Source of the DNA: Ideonella paludis
GTDB taxonomy: Bacteria > Pseudomonadota > Gammaproteobacteria > Burkholderiales > Burkholderiaceae_C
Assembly: GCF_018069865.1 (NCBI RefSeq)
Contig: NZ_JAGQDG010000001.1
Location: 922,225 to 986,224, forward strand
Length of the DNA stretch: 64,000 bases
Reading direction: 5' to 3'
The position numbers and the translations under genes were made by a program. Shown piece after piece: positions 17,637 through 27,200 of this stretch. The notes under the pieces were generated by a model. It was not told where the DNA came from, ran no database searches, and saw only the letters and a program-made list of their open reading frames with translations. Position 1 is the stretch's first letter. Each line of letters starts with the position of its first letter.

Positions 17637-18386
17637 GTGAACACCAATGACATCGGGCTGATCGACGCCGATTCGCCGTGGAAGTATTGCGACTCCGAGC
17701 TGGAAAAGGCCAAGCTGGAGCGCAGGATTGCGCGCTTTCTGATCCCGCTGCTGCGCAGAAACTTCTTCAGCTCCGTCCTGGAGGTGGGCGCCAACAATGG
17801 CCACGGCACCTTGATGCTGCGGCATCTGGGCTTGGATGCGCATGCGGTCGACCCCTTCTTCCGGCGGGATGTCTCGGACTTGCATCCCTTCATGCGCCGG
17901 GCTTCAGGGCTTTACCTGCCCTTCGAGGCGCGCCGGTTTGAGCTGAGCTTTTCTTTGGACGTGATCGAGCATGTGGGCACCGTCGGGCCGGAGCTGACGC
18001 TTTGTGAAAACCATTGGCGCCTGCGGCGTCAGTTTGTGGATGAGCTCTGTCGCGTTTCTTGCGAGATGGTGGTGATCACCACCGCCAACAAGCGCTTTCC
18101 CTTTGATGAGCATGGCACGCGCCTGCTGGGCGGCTTTCGGCCCCACAGCCCTCGCGAGCAAGCGACCCTGTCATTGGACGAGTTGGTCCGACTCTTTCGT
18201 CGCAATGGCTTTGAGCTGGAGCAGCACCTCGACCCCACGGGCTTCTTCGAGATGAACCGTCTACGCAGCAGCCTGGGCGAGCCGGCGGCCAAGCTGGCGG
18301 AATGGTGGCTCAAGGCCTGCAGTAATCGGGTCTTGGGCGGCTCGGTCCTCAACCCGCATTTGTTTTTGAGCTTTCGGCGCCACTGA
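17637..18386 (+). CDS. Class I SAM-dependent methyltransferase
   Basis: 249 residues from GTG, with GAGGAGAG about eight bases upstream. The SAM-binding motif I is VLEVGANNGHGTLML, followed by an acidic position in HAVDPFF; LSFSLDVIEHVG is the motif-II region of this superfamily. The protein has no signal peptide. The substrate is unknown; small methyltransferases of this kind modify sugars, lipids or metabolites. Its last 38 bp overlap the end of the convergent kinase C gene. Confidence 0.75.
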   Translation: MNTNDIGLIDADSPWKYCDSELEKAKLERRIARFLIPLLRRNFFSSVLEVGANNGHGTLMLRHLGLDAHAVDPFFRRDVSDLHPFMRRASGLYLPFEARRFELSFSLDVIEHVGTVGPELTLCENHWRLRRQFVDELCRVSCEMVVITTANKRFPFDEHGTRLLGGFRPHSPREQATLSLDELVRLFRRNGFELEQHLDPTGFFEMNRLRSSLGEPAAKLAEWWLKACSNRVLGGSVLNPHLFLSFRRH

Positions 18387-20349
18387 GTGTGGGCAGCGAG
18401 GGCAGGCGCAGGTGAAAGCGTGCGCCATGCGGCTGGGCATCGCTGACGCTGACCTGGCCCTGGTGAGAGCGCGCGATCGCGGCCACGATGGACAAGCCCA
18501 AACCATGACCGGGCTTGCGCTGCGCGTTGGTGTAGCGCTGGAACAGATGCGGTCGAAGCGAGTCCGGAATGCCTGGGCCTTGGTCGGCGATGATCAGCTC
18601 GATCTCCTGCGGATGCTGAAGCACTTCCAATGACACCGAGCCTTCTTGGGCATCGGTGTGGCGGATGGCGTTGTCGATCAGGTTTTGCAGCGCAATCCGC
18701 AGCAGGACCGGGTCGCCAGACACCTGCACACCTTGGACGTGCTCCAGTCCTCGGGTGTGGATGAACAGCACTGTGTCATGCAAAACCTCGTGCACCCATT
18801 CGGTCACCGAGACGGCATGGAACTCTGGATGGATGGTCAGCTCATCAATGCGTTCGGCGCTGATCAATTTGTTGGCAAGGAACTGCAAGCGGTCGGCCGC
18901 GATTCCCATATTGCGCAAGCGCTCGGCCAAGTTCGACTGCTGTGAGCCGGGGCGCAAACGCAAGTCATCCAGCAGACGACGAATCCGCCGCGCGGGCGGC
19001 TGAAACTCTTGCGCCGCGACCAGCAGCAAGTCCCGCTGCGCGCGCTCCTCGCGCCGCAAATCTTCATGCAAAGTCTGCAGCGCCGAGGTGCCTGCCAGCA
19101 CCTTCTCTTGCAGGGACGAGCGCTCCGCCATCAGTTGAGCCTGAAGATGCTGGCGCCTCAAGCGTGCACGACCGTGGGTTTGGGCCAAGCCGCGCACCAA
19201 GTCCACCAAGATCACGCAATAGCAGATGAACAGCGCGTACTGCCAGGCCGTCATGTTGAAGGCCCCAAAGCTCCAGTAACCCCACTTCCCACCGTACTGG
19301 TAGATGAACGCCGCACCGAGCAGCCAACCCCAAATGCCCTGAGAGCGCGCCTTGGGATGTCCTCTTAACGTTTGCAATAAGAGTCCCAATCCCATGCAGG
19401 CCATGGTGGGTAGCAGCACCAGGGCCAGCCCCAAGAACAGCGACCACCCCAATGCATCCATCACCAGGGCGACTGGAATCACCAACCAAGACATGGCCAA
19501 GGTGGTGGCGTGCAGGCGCGGGTAGTCTTCGGCCAAAGACAGATAGCGCCCCATGAACAACACCACGGACACCAACATCAGCGCCCCCGAGGTCGTCAGC
19601 AGCCAGCTATAGGCTTGCAGCGAGAAGTCCAACAGCAAGATGGACAGCATGCCGTTGAAGCACAACACAAACAGCAGGCCTGCCCCAGTCTGCGCCAGCC
19701 ACACCGCCACTCTGCCGTTGCGAGAGCGCAGGAAGGCCAGGCCGGCGGTGGCCAGGCAGGCGCACATCAGGCCGAACAGAATTCCGAAGCCCAGCCCCTG
19801 CAGGCGCAGGCTCTCCAACTGGTACTCCGCCGAGGTGACCTGAGCATAAACGGCCATGGAGGCTGAGGACTTCACCTTGAGCAACACCAATGTCGGCCCG
19901 GGGCGCTCGGGCTTGATGACAAAGCTGTGCTCCAGCGTGGCGCCGCTGCGTGACTGGCGCGGCACCCCGATGCCTGAGCGGCCCACAAAGATGGGATGTC
20001 CTGTGGCGTCCAAGGTGTAGGCTTCGATGCTGTCGAGAATCGCGGGGCCGACCGAGACCACCGAGGCCGTCCCCGGCGGCGAGGACGAGAACTGCACGGC
20101 CAGCCACATGGGCTGGCGCTGATAGCCGCGCCCAAAGCCGGTGTCCTTGCGCTCGAACGCACCGGCCAGATAACTCTTGAGCGCTTGGTCGGGCGAGAAG
20201 AGCTCGGCAGACTTGGCGCTGGCATAGACGGTGAAGTCGTGCTGGGGCATCCACACGCCGCAGCCCGAGAGCAGCACGCACCAGCAGCACAGCCAGCCCC
20301 ACAGTGTGCGTCGCAGAGCCTGACTCAGGCCGTGATCGATCAGGCTCAT
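18349..20349 (-). CDS. 7TM sensor kinase C: phospho-acceptor His replaced by Gln, ATP site intact
   Basis: 666 residues with the same plan as kinase A: lipobox-like N-terminus (CVLLSGCGVW), beta-rich sensor region with GPAILDSIEAY, seven membrane helices, coiled coil. The HisKA box reads LLLVAAQEFQPPARRI, so the His is Gln447 (codon caa) and the following R-T-P is Q-P-P. The ATP-binding domain keeps N (NLIDNAIRHT), G1 (DQGPGIP), F (FQRYT) and G2 (GHGLGLSIV) boxes. It should bind ATP but cannot autophosphorylate in the usual way. Its ATG overlaps the stop of kinase B as ATGA, so the two are co-translated. A sequencing error is unlikely because several residues of the box changed together. Confidence 0.88.
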   Translation of the reverse strand: MSLIDHGLSQALRRTLWGWLCCWCVLLSGCGVWMPQHDFTVYASAKSAELFSPDQALKSYLAGAFERKDTGFGRGYQRQPMWLAVQFSSSPPGTASVVSVGPAILDSIEAYTLDATGHPIFVGRSGIGVPRQSRSGATLEHSFVIKPERPGPTLVLLKVKSSASMAVYAQVTSAEYQLESLRLQGLGFGILFGLMCACLATAGLAFLRSRNGRVAVWLAQTGAGLLFVLCFNGMLSILLLDFSLQAYSWLLTTSGALMLVSVVLFMGRYLSLAEDYPRLHATTLAMSWLVIPVALVMDALGWSLFLGLALVLLPTMACMGLGLLLQTLRGHPKARSQGIWGWLLGAAFIYQYGGKWGYWSFGAFNMTAWQYALFICYCVILVDLVRGLAQTHGRARLRRQHLQAQLMAERSSLQEKVLAGTSALQTLHEDLRREERAQRDLLLVAAQEFQPPARRIRRLLDDLRLRPGSQQSNLAERLRNMGIAADRLQFLANKLISAERIDELTIHPEFHAVSVTEWVHEVLHDTVLFIHTRGLEHVQGVQVSGDPVLLRIALQNLIDNAIRHTDAQEGSVSLEVLQHPQEIELIIADQGPGIPDSLRPHLFQRYTNAQRKPGHGLGLSIVAAIARSHQGQVSVSDAQPHGARFHLRLPSLPTLSGAESSKTNAG

Positions 20350-22400
20350 GGCGGCAGCTCCATGAGAATGTGCAAGCCGCCTGCCTCGGGCATCTCCGCT
20401 CGGGTGTGGCCACCCAGCTTGGCGCCGACGGCACTGACCATGCTCCAGCCCAAGTCTTCGGTCAGTCGCAAGGGCTCGATGGGAATCAGGGCGTTATGCA
20501 GCGCATTCGCCTCGGCAGGGCTCAGCCGAGGGCCATCGTCGGAGACGCATAAGCGCAGGCCCAACACACCGCGGCTCAAGGACAGGATCACTGCATTGGG
20601 CTGACGGCTGCTGCGGGCCAGCGCATGGTTGATGACAATGGTGAAGGCCCCACGCAGCAAGCGCGTGTCGGCGTGGATGACGCAAGGGGCGTCGTCGTCC
20701 GGCAGGCCCAGGCCGAGCGTCATGTCTTCGCTGTAGTCGCCGGCCATCTCCAGCAGCCATTCACGCAGATCCACCGCTTGCATCTGTGGCGACTGCACCC
20801 ACTGGCGCCACTGGTCCAGCAGGATCACTCGGTTGGTCAACTCCACCAATTGCTCGGAGGCTGCGCGCAGCTCCGCCAGCGGTGCCAGGGTGTCGGGCGA
20901 GGGCGGGCTGCTTTCGTATCGCAAGGAATCCAGTGAGGCCTTGATCATCGCGGCGGGGGTGCGGAACTCATGCGAGGCCATCGACAGCAAGCGGCGATGT
21001 GCCTGCTCTGCTTCCATCAGGTCCGCGTTCGCTTGTTCCAACTCGCTGGCACGCCGCAGCACTTTGTGGCGCAGCGCATCGCGCTCAAGTTGCAGGTCGC
21101 GCTTCAGCGTGGCTTGCTCATAGAGCTGGGCCTGACGTTCGCGCGCAATCTCCGAGACGATGTTGAGCAGCAGGCCGGCAATGCTGACACCGGCCACCAC
21201 TTGCCAGCCATACATGCTCAGTGCATCGAGAGGCACCAAACCCACCTCGCCCGCATATTGATAGCCGACCGTCAGCGAATGAAAAATGAACAGACCGCCA
21301 TAGCGGCGGGCATAGCGTTGGCCAGCTTGCACCCCGTGCCACACCACCCAGGGTGCGATCAGGAACAGCGGAATGGTCCACAGGGCGGCGCCCAGGATGA
21401 TGGAGCCCCCCATGCTCAAGGAGACCAAGCCGGCTGCCGCAGCCAGGGCTCCCCAGCGCACCAGCCACACCGCAGCGCGGCTGCTTTGTTGCTCGTCGGG
21501 CAAAAAGGCCCGCAGCACACTGGCAATGCTGATGCCAGCCAACCAGGTGGCGGTCAGCAAGATGGCGTGCACCACACCAGGGTGATGCCAATCGAGGCTG
21601 GCGGCCAACACACCGTTCCAGGCCAAGGCATAGAGGGTGAAGCCGGCAATCAAGGTGGCCCAGACGTAGAGCTGATCGTCCTTCAGCACGGTCGCTGCCC
21701 AGAGCGCCCCCAGGTAGACCGCGGCACAGAAGGTGACCATGGTCCACAGCAACAGGTTCTCGCGGAAGACGCGAGTGGTGTGATCGCCTTGGGACTCGAT
21801 GTGAATCGTGACCGCATGGTTGCTGGTGGCATGCACTTGGATCAGCCACAGACCATGCGGTGGGCCGCCGTCCGCGAGCCGGAATGCCGCCTGACGATCA
21901 CGCATATGGCGCGCTGCCGGTGGTACATAAAGACCACCTTCGCCTACCTTGTCTATACGTGTATCGCCAGGCTGAACGCGGTAGAGAGTGACCTGGTCCA
22001 GCAGCGGCATGCCGACGGTCAAACGGGGGTCCTTGCCCCAGCGATGGTCGGGCGGAATCTGCAGCACCCACCAGCAATCATCACCGGTCTGTGGGCGCCC
22101 TGAGCCATTGACGCGGGTGATATCAAACTCACCTCGACGAAATGATGCTAACGCCTCGGTGGGGGTGTGATAGACCTCGCCGGGCTCGGAATACCACAGC
22201 TCGAATCCTTGCACTGGCGCCTGGCGTGGCAGCAGCAGCAAAGCCGCCACGCACAAGAGGAACAGGACCGGCGAAATCCGCAGCCAATTCTTGCTCCAGC
22301 GTGGAATTTTCAGCGGCGAAAGTACAGCACTCAAAGGGGTTCCAAAGCGATAATTCGAGGGTCCGAACAACCAGTGGTGAGCCCCTCGTGAACCAACCAT
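20346..22400 (-). CDS. 7TM sensor kinase B: His intact, ATP-binding boxes degenerate
   Basis: 684 residues from the ATG at 22400 (a TTG codon precedes it at 22403; a TTG at 22334 with GGAA upstream is another option). It has an N-terminal membrane helix, a sensor region with ALASFRRGEF and PLLDQVTLYRVQPG, seven helices, and a coiled coil. The HisKA box LLSMASHEFRTPAAMIKA is canonical, with His477. The ATP-binding half is eroded: the N box is TIVINHALARS, G1 is SDDGPRLSP, no F box is recognisable, and G2 is DLGWSMV. It therefore probably accepts phosphate but does not use ATP. It is the upstream partner of kinase C and divergent from regulator B; the chosen start codons overlap. Confidence 0.85.
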   Translation of the reverse strand: MVGSRGAHHWLFGPSNYRFGTPLSAVLSPLKIPRWSKNWLRISPVLFLLCVAALLLLPRQAPVQGFELWYSEPGEVYHTPTEALASFRRGEFDITRVNGSGRPQTGDDCWWVLQIPPDHRWGKDPRLTVGMPLLDQVTLYRVQPGDTRIDKVGEGGLYVPPAARHMRDRQAAFRLADGGPPHGLWLIQVHATSNHAVTIHIESQGDHTTRVFRENLLLWTMVTFCAAVYLGALWAATVLKDDQLYVWATLIAGFTLYALAWNGVLAASLDWHHPGVVHAILLTATWLAGISIASVLRAFLPDEQQSSRAAVWLVRWGALAAAAGLVSLSMGGSIILGAALWTIPLFLIAPWVVWHGVQAGQRYARRYGGLFIFHSLTVGYQYAGEVGLVPLDALSMYGWQVVAGVSIAGLLLNIVSEIARERQAQLYEQATLKRDLQLERDALRHKVLRRASELEQANADLMEAEQAHRRLLSMASHEFRTPAAMIKASLDSLRYESSPPSPDTLAPLAELRAASEQLVELTNRVILLDQWRQWVQSPQMQAVDLREWLLEMAGDYSEDMTLGLGLPDDDAPCVIHADTRLLRGAFTIVINHALARSSRQPNAVILSLSRGVLGLRLCVSDDGPRLSPAEANALHNALIPIEPLRLTEDLGWSMVSAVGAKLGGHTRAEMPEAGGLHILMELPP

Positions 22401-23188
22401 CAACAGCGGCCCATGTGTACATTGTCGAAGACGAAGAAGTGCTTCGCAATGAGTTGTGCTTTGTGCTGTCGCGAAGCGGCTTCAGCGTCGAAGGGGTGGC
22501 CACTGCCACAGAGCTTTATCGGCGTCTTGCGGTCAAAAATGCAGCGGTCATCGTGTTGGACATCGGACTCGATGGTGAAGATGGCCTGTCGATCTGCAAA
22601 TACCTCAGGGGTCATGATCCCAGCTTGGGCATCGTCTTCTTGACGGCGCGTGGTTTGCGTGACGATCGCATCACAGGCTTGGTCGCCGGGGCGGATGCCT
22701 ATTTGGTCAAGCCCGTCGAGATCCAAGAGATCGTGCTGGTCATTGAGCGATTGATGGCGCGCCGCGATTACATGGGCCGGCCGAGCGCAGAGGCCGGCAA
22801 CGTCGACAACGTGGTGGCCCTCAGCGCCCCTGCTGAAGTGCCAGCGGCCGGTGGTGTTGCGGCTCAGGTGCCCGCCGCCGCCGATGCGTCGTGCTGGAAT
22901 CTCGATGTGGCCTTTGGTCAATTGCGTGCGCCCAATGGGCACATCTGCTCTTTGTCGGACGTCGAGCGAAAGCTGGTTTTCTGCCTGATGTCCGAAAAGG
23001 GTCAGCCGGTGTCTTCAGAGCAATTGGCACATAAACTCAATATTCCAATTGAGTCTTATCAGCGGCATCGCGTCGAGGTGATTATCAGCCGCTTGAGAAA
23101 GAGCGTGGAACAAGCGGTGGGGCTCAAACTGCCGCTGTTTTCAGTGCGCGGCGTTGGCTACTTCGTGCGTGACATTGTCACGACCTGA
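22388..23188 (+). CDS. OmpR-type response regulator B
   Basis: 266 residues from GTG at 22388; the open frame extends to 22142, but the added part is antisense to kinase B and unlike the paralogues. The receiver has VEDEE, Asp58 in VIVLDIGLDGEDGLSIC, Thr in FLTARGLRDDR and Lys in LVKPVEIQEI. The linker is about 60 residues. The winged helix runs from APNGHICSLSDVERK to FSVRGVGYFVRDI. It is divergently placed to the kinase B/C operon, so it is their probable target, and is the closest paralogue of regulators A and E. Confidence 0.88.
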   Translation: MNQPSTAAHVYIVEDEEVLRNELCFVLSRSGFSVEGVATATELYRRLAVKNAAVIVLDIGLDGEDGLSICKYLRGHDPSLGIVFLTARGLRDDRITGLVAGADAYLVKPVEIQEIVLVIERLMARRDYMGRPSAEAGNVDNVVALSAPAEVPAAGGVAAQVPAAADASCWNLDVAFGQLRAPNGHICSLSDVERKLVFCLMSEKGQPVSSEQLAHKLNIPIESYQRHRVEVIISRLRKSVEQAVGLKLPLFSVRGVGYFVRDIVTT

Positions 23189-23210
23189 GGCCCCTTGGCA
23201 TGCTGGGAAG

Positions 23211-23230
23211 AGCAGCCCGTGCGGGCCGCT
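23211..23230 (+). terminator. Weak terminator hairpin after regulator B
   Basis: AGCAGCCCG / CGGGCCGCT form a 9-bp stem with one mismatch and a 2-base centre, followed by only TTG. It is 23 bp after the regulator B stop. Confidence 0.4.
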
Positions 23231-23271
23231 TTGCCCGGTGTCTCCTCGCTCCGAACAATATCGCCATTTAA

Positions 23272-23282
23272 TCTCAAATTAA
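23272..23282. promoter_or_regulatory. Shared element CGCCATTTAAT upstream of the Sco gene
   Basis: The 11-base sequence is identical to 12962-12972 in the control region of the PilY1-like gene and lies in a similarly AT-rich intergenic stretch (23260-23420). A nearby dyad, TGAGA-agtga-TCTCA, lies at about 23324-23338. It may be a binding site for one of the regulators, but the match is short. Confidence 0.3.
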
Positions 23283-23452
23283 TTGCGAATCTGAATATAA
23301 AGACATCATGTCTTGCAAGTGAGAAGTGATCTCAAACTTGTTCTGTGAGGTTTTTCATATTCCCCCTGGGAAGGGTGATTTCGTGATTTAGTGGGGCTGT
23401 TACCCGCCGGGGTGTTCTATATATTCGCGCTTCTCTCACGGAGCTCGAACGC

Positions 23453-24160
23453 ATGAACCCCTCCACTGTCAGTGCTTCTGCGGCCATGGCCGAAGACAAG
23501 CCCAGCCGTCCTTGGCGTCGCGTCGCCTTGTGCGGTTTGGCCTTGGCCGCCATAGGCGTGGCGCTAGGGTCTTGGGTGGCGGCCTTGGTGCCGGCGAGCG
23601 CAGCGCTCGAGGCGCCGACGACGCCCGTGGCGGCGCCGTCACCGGACTTCACCAATCCCTTGGAGAGTGTCCGCCTCGTGCGGCAGGACGGTGCGCCTTT
23701 GCTGCACACAGCGCTGCGGGGCAAAACCGTGCTGTTGAACTTTGCATTCACGGCCTGCTCCACCACCTGCCCTGGGACGACTCAGCAATTGCGCCAGTTG
23801 CAACAGGCGGTGGCGGCCCACAGCCCGCACATCGAGCTGGTGACCGTCAGCGTCGACCCCTTGTCGGACACCCCGGAGACCTTGAAGCGCTATGCCCAAG
23901 CCCAAGGCGTGGATTTCAAGCAGTGGCATTGGCTGACCGGCGAGCCTGCCCAAGTGCAGCGGTTGATCCAGCACTTTGGCGCGCTGCAAGGAGACAGCCG
24001 CAAGCCCGAGGACCATCTGACCTCGCTGTTCCTGATTGACGGCTTTGGCCGCGTGATCGGCCGTCTCTCCGGCGCGCCGGTGAACCTGGAGCGCACCCAA
24101 CGTGAGCTGCTGGAGGTGGACCGCAGCATCAGTGCCCGCGCCCGTCTGGCCCAAGCCTGA
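23453..24160 (+). CDS. Sco/SenC family copper chaperone
   Basis: 235 residues. A single N-terminal membrane helix (about residues 24-50) anchors a periplasmic thioredoxin-fold domain. The copper-binding motif is FTACSTTCPG with Cys102 and Cys106, and the third ligand His188 lies in KPEDHLTSLFLID, both as in Sco proteins. Members insert copper into cytochrome oxidase or other secreted cuproenzymes. No cytochrome oxidase gene is nearby; the next gene, 51 bp downstream on the same strand, encodes a predicted copper radical oxidase, which is the likely client. Confidence 0.92.
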   Translation: MNPSTVSASAAMAEDKPSRPWRRVALCGLALAAIGVALGSWVAALVPASAALEAPTTPVAAPSPDFTNPLESVRLVRQDGAPLLHTALRGKTVLLNFAFTACSTTCPGTTQQLRQLQQAVAAHSPHIELVTVSVDPLSDTPETLKRYAQAQGVDFKQWHWLTGEPAQVQRLIQHFGALQGDSRKPEDHLTSLFLIDGFGRVIGRLSGAPVNLERTQRELLEVDRSISARARLAQA

Positions 24161-24211
24161 GCTCGCGCAGCACCAAAGCGCGACGCACGACCCTATTGAT
24201 TGAGACAGACC

Positions 24212-27200
24212 ATGAACAAACCCCAAACCCTTTCTTTGTCGGCGCTGGCCCTGGCCCTTTCGCTGACGGCCTGTGGTGGTGGCGGCAGCAGCGACGATGA
24301 ATCTGCGGTCGGCCAGCGCGCCAAGGCTGCTGGCGTGGGCGTCGCCAATGAGACTTGGTATCAGGTGACACCCCCACCGGACCCTCTGCTGAACGGCGTC
24401 ACACCCACCGCCACGGCGCACAGCGAAGGCATGTGGCTGCCCACCATGGATTGGCCCATCAATGCCATCCACATGGTCTTGTTGCCCAACGGCAAGCTCT
24501 TGAGCTACGGCACGCGGCCCAATGAAAACGACGGCGGTCTGGGCAACCAAGACGGCGGCGCCAATGTGCTGTGGGACCCGTCTGAGGGCGACGGCAAGGT
24601 CTTCAACGTCACCCGCTTCTCCACCAGCACCACCACGCAAATCAACAGCTTTTGCAGCTCGGCCACCATCTTGTCCGACGGCAAGGTCTTGACGGCAGGT
24701 GGCTCGGGCGGCTTCATCGGCGGGCGCACCTCCAGCACCTTCATGTCGGGCTTGTACTCGCCAGAGACCAACCGCACCGAGCGCCAAACCAGCTTTGACA
24801 CGGCCGATGCGCGGTGGTACTCGACCATGATCACCTTGGCAGACGGTCGCCCCATCTTGCTGGGCGGCATGGTGCCCTACTCCGAGGGCTCATGGGCGTC
24901 GCAAACATCTAACAATCTGGCTGCACTGACGCCCGAGATCTTCACCGCAGGCAAGGGGTGGTCTTTCTTGACGGGGGCCTACAGCACCGAGGCCTTTGGC
25001 ATGTACCGCACCCGCAATGAGTTTCCCCATGCCTGGGTCGCGCCCAACGGTGAGGTGTTCGGCATCTCCTCGGACGTGATGTGGGCGCTGAACCCTGCCG
25101 GGAATGGCTCCATCCGCACGGTGGGCACCTTCAAGGGCGGCGCTGTGGTGGGCAATGGTGGCGCTGGCGGCACGCGCAGCCTGCCCAATGTGGGCTCGTC
25201 CACCACCAGCGCCGTCATGTTTGCGCCAGGCAAGGCCCTGCAGATGGGCGGCAATGGCTATTGGGTGGCTGATGGCAGCCATCTGTGGGCCAGCAGCGCC
25301 GCCACAGTGATCGACTTCAACAACCCGAGCTTGCCGGTGCTGACCGAGACCGGGGAGATGAAGCGCTCCCGCCGCTTCTTCAACGCCACCGTGCTGCCCG
25401 ATGGCAAGGTCTTCGCCAATGGCGGCAGCTCCTACGGCAACAACGACGGCGCCTATGCGCGCTTGAACGGTGAGATCTGGGACCCGGCCACGGGCCAATG
25501 GACGCTGATGGCGGCCCAAACCAAGGCGCGCGTCTATCACAACAGCTCCGCCTTGCTGCCCAACGGCACGGTCATCAGCGGCGGCGGCGGCAACCCCGGC
25601 CCGGTCTTCAACAAAAACGCCGAGATCTTCTTGCCGCCTTATCTGTTCAAACAAAGCGGCAGCACATCGGTGTGGGCGACTCGTCCCAGCATCACGGGCA
25701 CCACGGCGTTCAAAGTGGCGCATGGCGGCAGCTTCAGCCTGGAGATGGCCACCACCGCCAAGATCAAGTCGCTCAGCATGTTGGGCCTGACGGTTACGAC
25801 CCACGGCTTCAATGCCGGCCAGCGCCGCATTCCGCTGAGCTTCACGCAAACCGGCGGGCGCCTCGACGCCGTGGCCCCCAATGCCAATCTCACGCCACCC
25901 GGCTACTACATGGTGTCGGCGGTGGATGAGATGGGCGTGCCGTCCAAGGCCTTCATCATGGCTGTGGGGGCCAATGTATCGCCGCCCCCCGCGCGCATGG
26001 AGCCGCTGGCCAAGGTCGATGTGGTGGGTCAGATCCCCACCCCCGCCACCAGCGTCGGTGTGGCCACGCCCTTCAGCGCCACCTTGACCGTGGCCGATGC
26101 TCAAGTGAGCTGGGACTTCGGCGATGGCACTCCCGCCACCGCCTTTGGGCCGAATCAGACGGTGCAGCACACCTTCAGCCAGCCCGGCGTCTACACCGTG
26201 GTGGTGTCGATGAAGAATCGGGTCGGACTGATCTCGACCTACTCCTTCATGCAGATGGTCAAAGGCCCCATCGTGGACTATGTGGGCCGCGCCTCGTCGG
26301 CCATGGTGCTGGAGCGCCGCAGCACGGGCGGCGATCGTCTCTGGGTGGTGAGCCCGGACCACAACAAGGTCTCGGCTTTCACCACCACCACCGGTGCCAA
26401 GGTGGACATCACCGTGGGCGAAGAGCCGCGTGCTGTGGCGGTGAGCTTCAACGGCACCATTGGCGTGGTCAACAAGCGCTCGGCCACGGTCTCGCTGATC
26501 GACCCTCGGACCTTGCGAATCCTGCGCACCGTGACCCTGCCGCGCGGCAGCCAGCCGCATGGTCTGATCTTCAGCCCCGATGGCGCCACCGGCTATGTGG
26601 CCTTGGAAGGCTTGGGTCAAGTCGCCCGCTTCACCACCGCCAATGCGGCTGTGGGCCAGCCCATTCAAGTGGGCGGCACGCCGCGCCATCTGGCCATCAA
26701 GGGCGATGGCCTCTACCTCGCGGTGTCCAAGTTCGTGACGCCTCTGCAGGTGGGTGAGGACACAGCCACCGTCGACGTGAGCCAAGGCGGCGCCGAAGTG
26801 GTGGCTGTGGATCTGATGAACAACAGCATCCTCAAGACCATTGTGCTGAAGCACAGCACGGCGCTGGACACGGCAGTCTCCAGCCGTGGCGTGCCCAACT
26901 ACTTGGGGCCTATGGTCTTGTCGCCGGACGAGAGCGTGGCGTGGATCCCGTCCAAGCAAGACAACATCGCGCGTGGCCGCCTGCGCGATGGCAATGACCT
27001 GGACTTCCAGAACACGGTGCGGGCGGTGACTTCGCGCGTGGACCTGGCGACTTTGGAAGAGATTCCGCAGGGCCGCATTGACCACGACAACGCCAGTGTC
27101 GCGTCTGCGGCTGCCTTCAATGCCACCGGTCTGCTGGGCTTTGTGACGCTGGAGACCAGCCGTGAGTTGGCGGTGTTGAATGCCAAGACCGGTGAGCAAC

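Noticed and set aside
18349..22400. Kinases B and C as decaying pseudogenes
   Set aside because: Both frames are full length, without internal stops or frameshifts, have the same length as active paralogues, and the losses hit complementary motifs. Decay would be expected to produce stops.
24890..27199. Long minus-strand frame (769 residues) opposite the oxidase fusion
   Set aside because: Antisense shadow; the plus strand encodes recognisable catalytic and haem motifs throughout.
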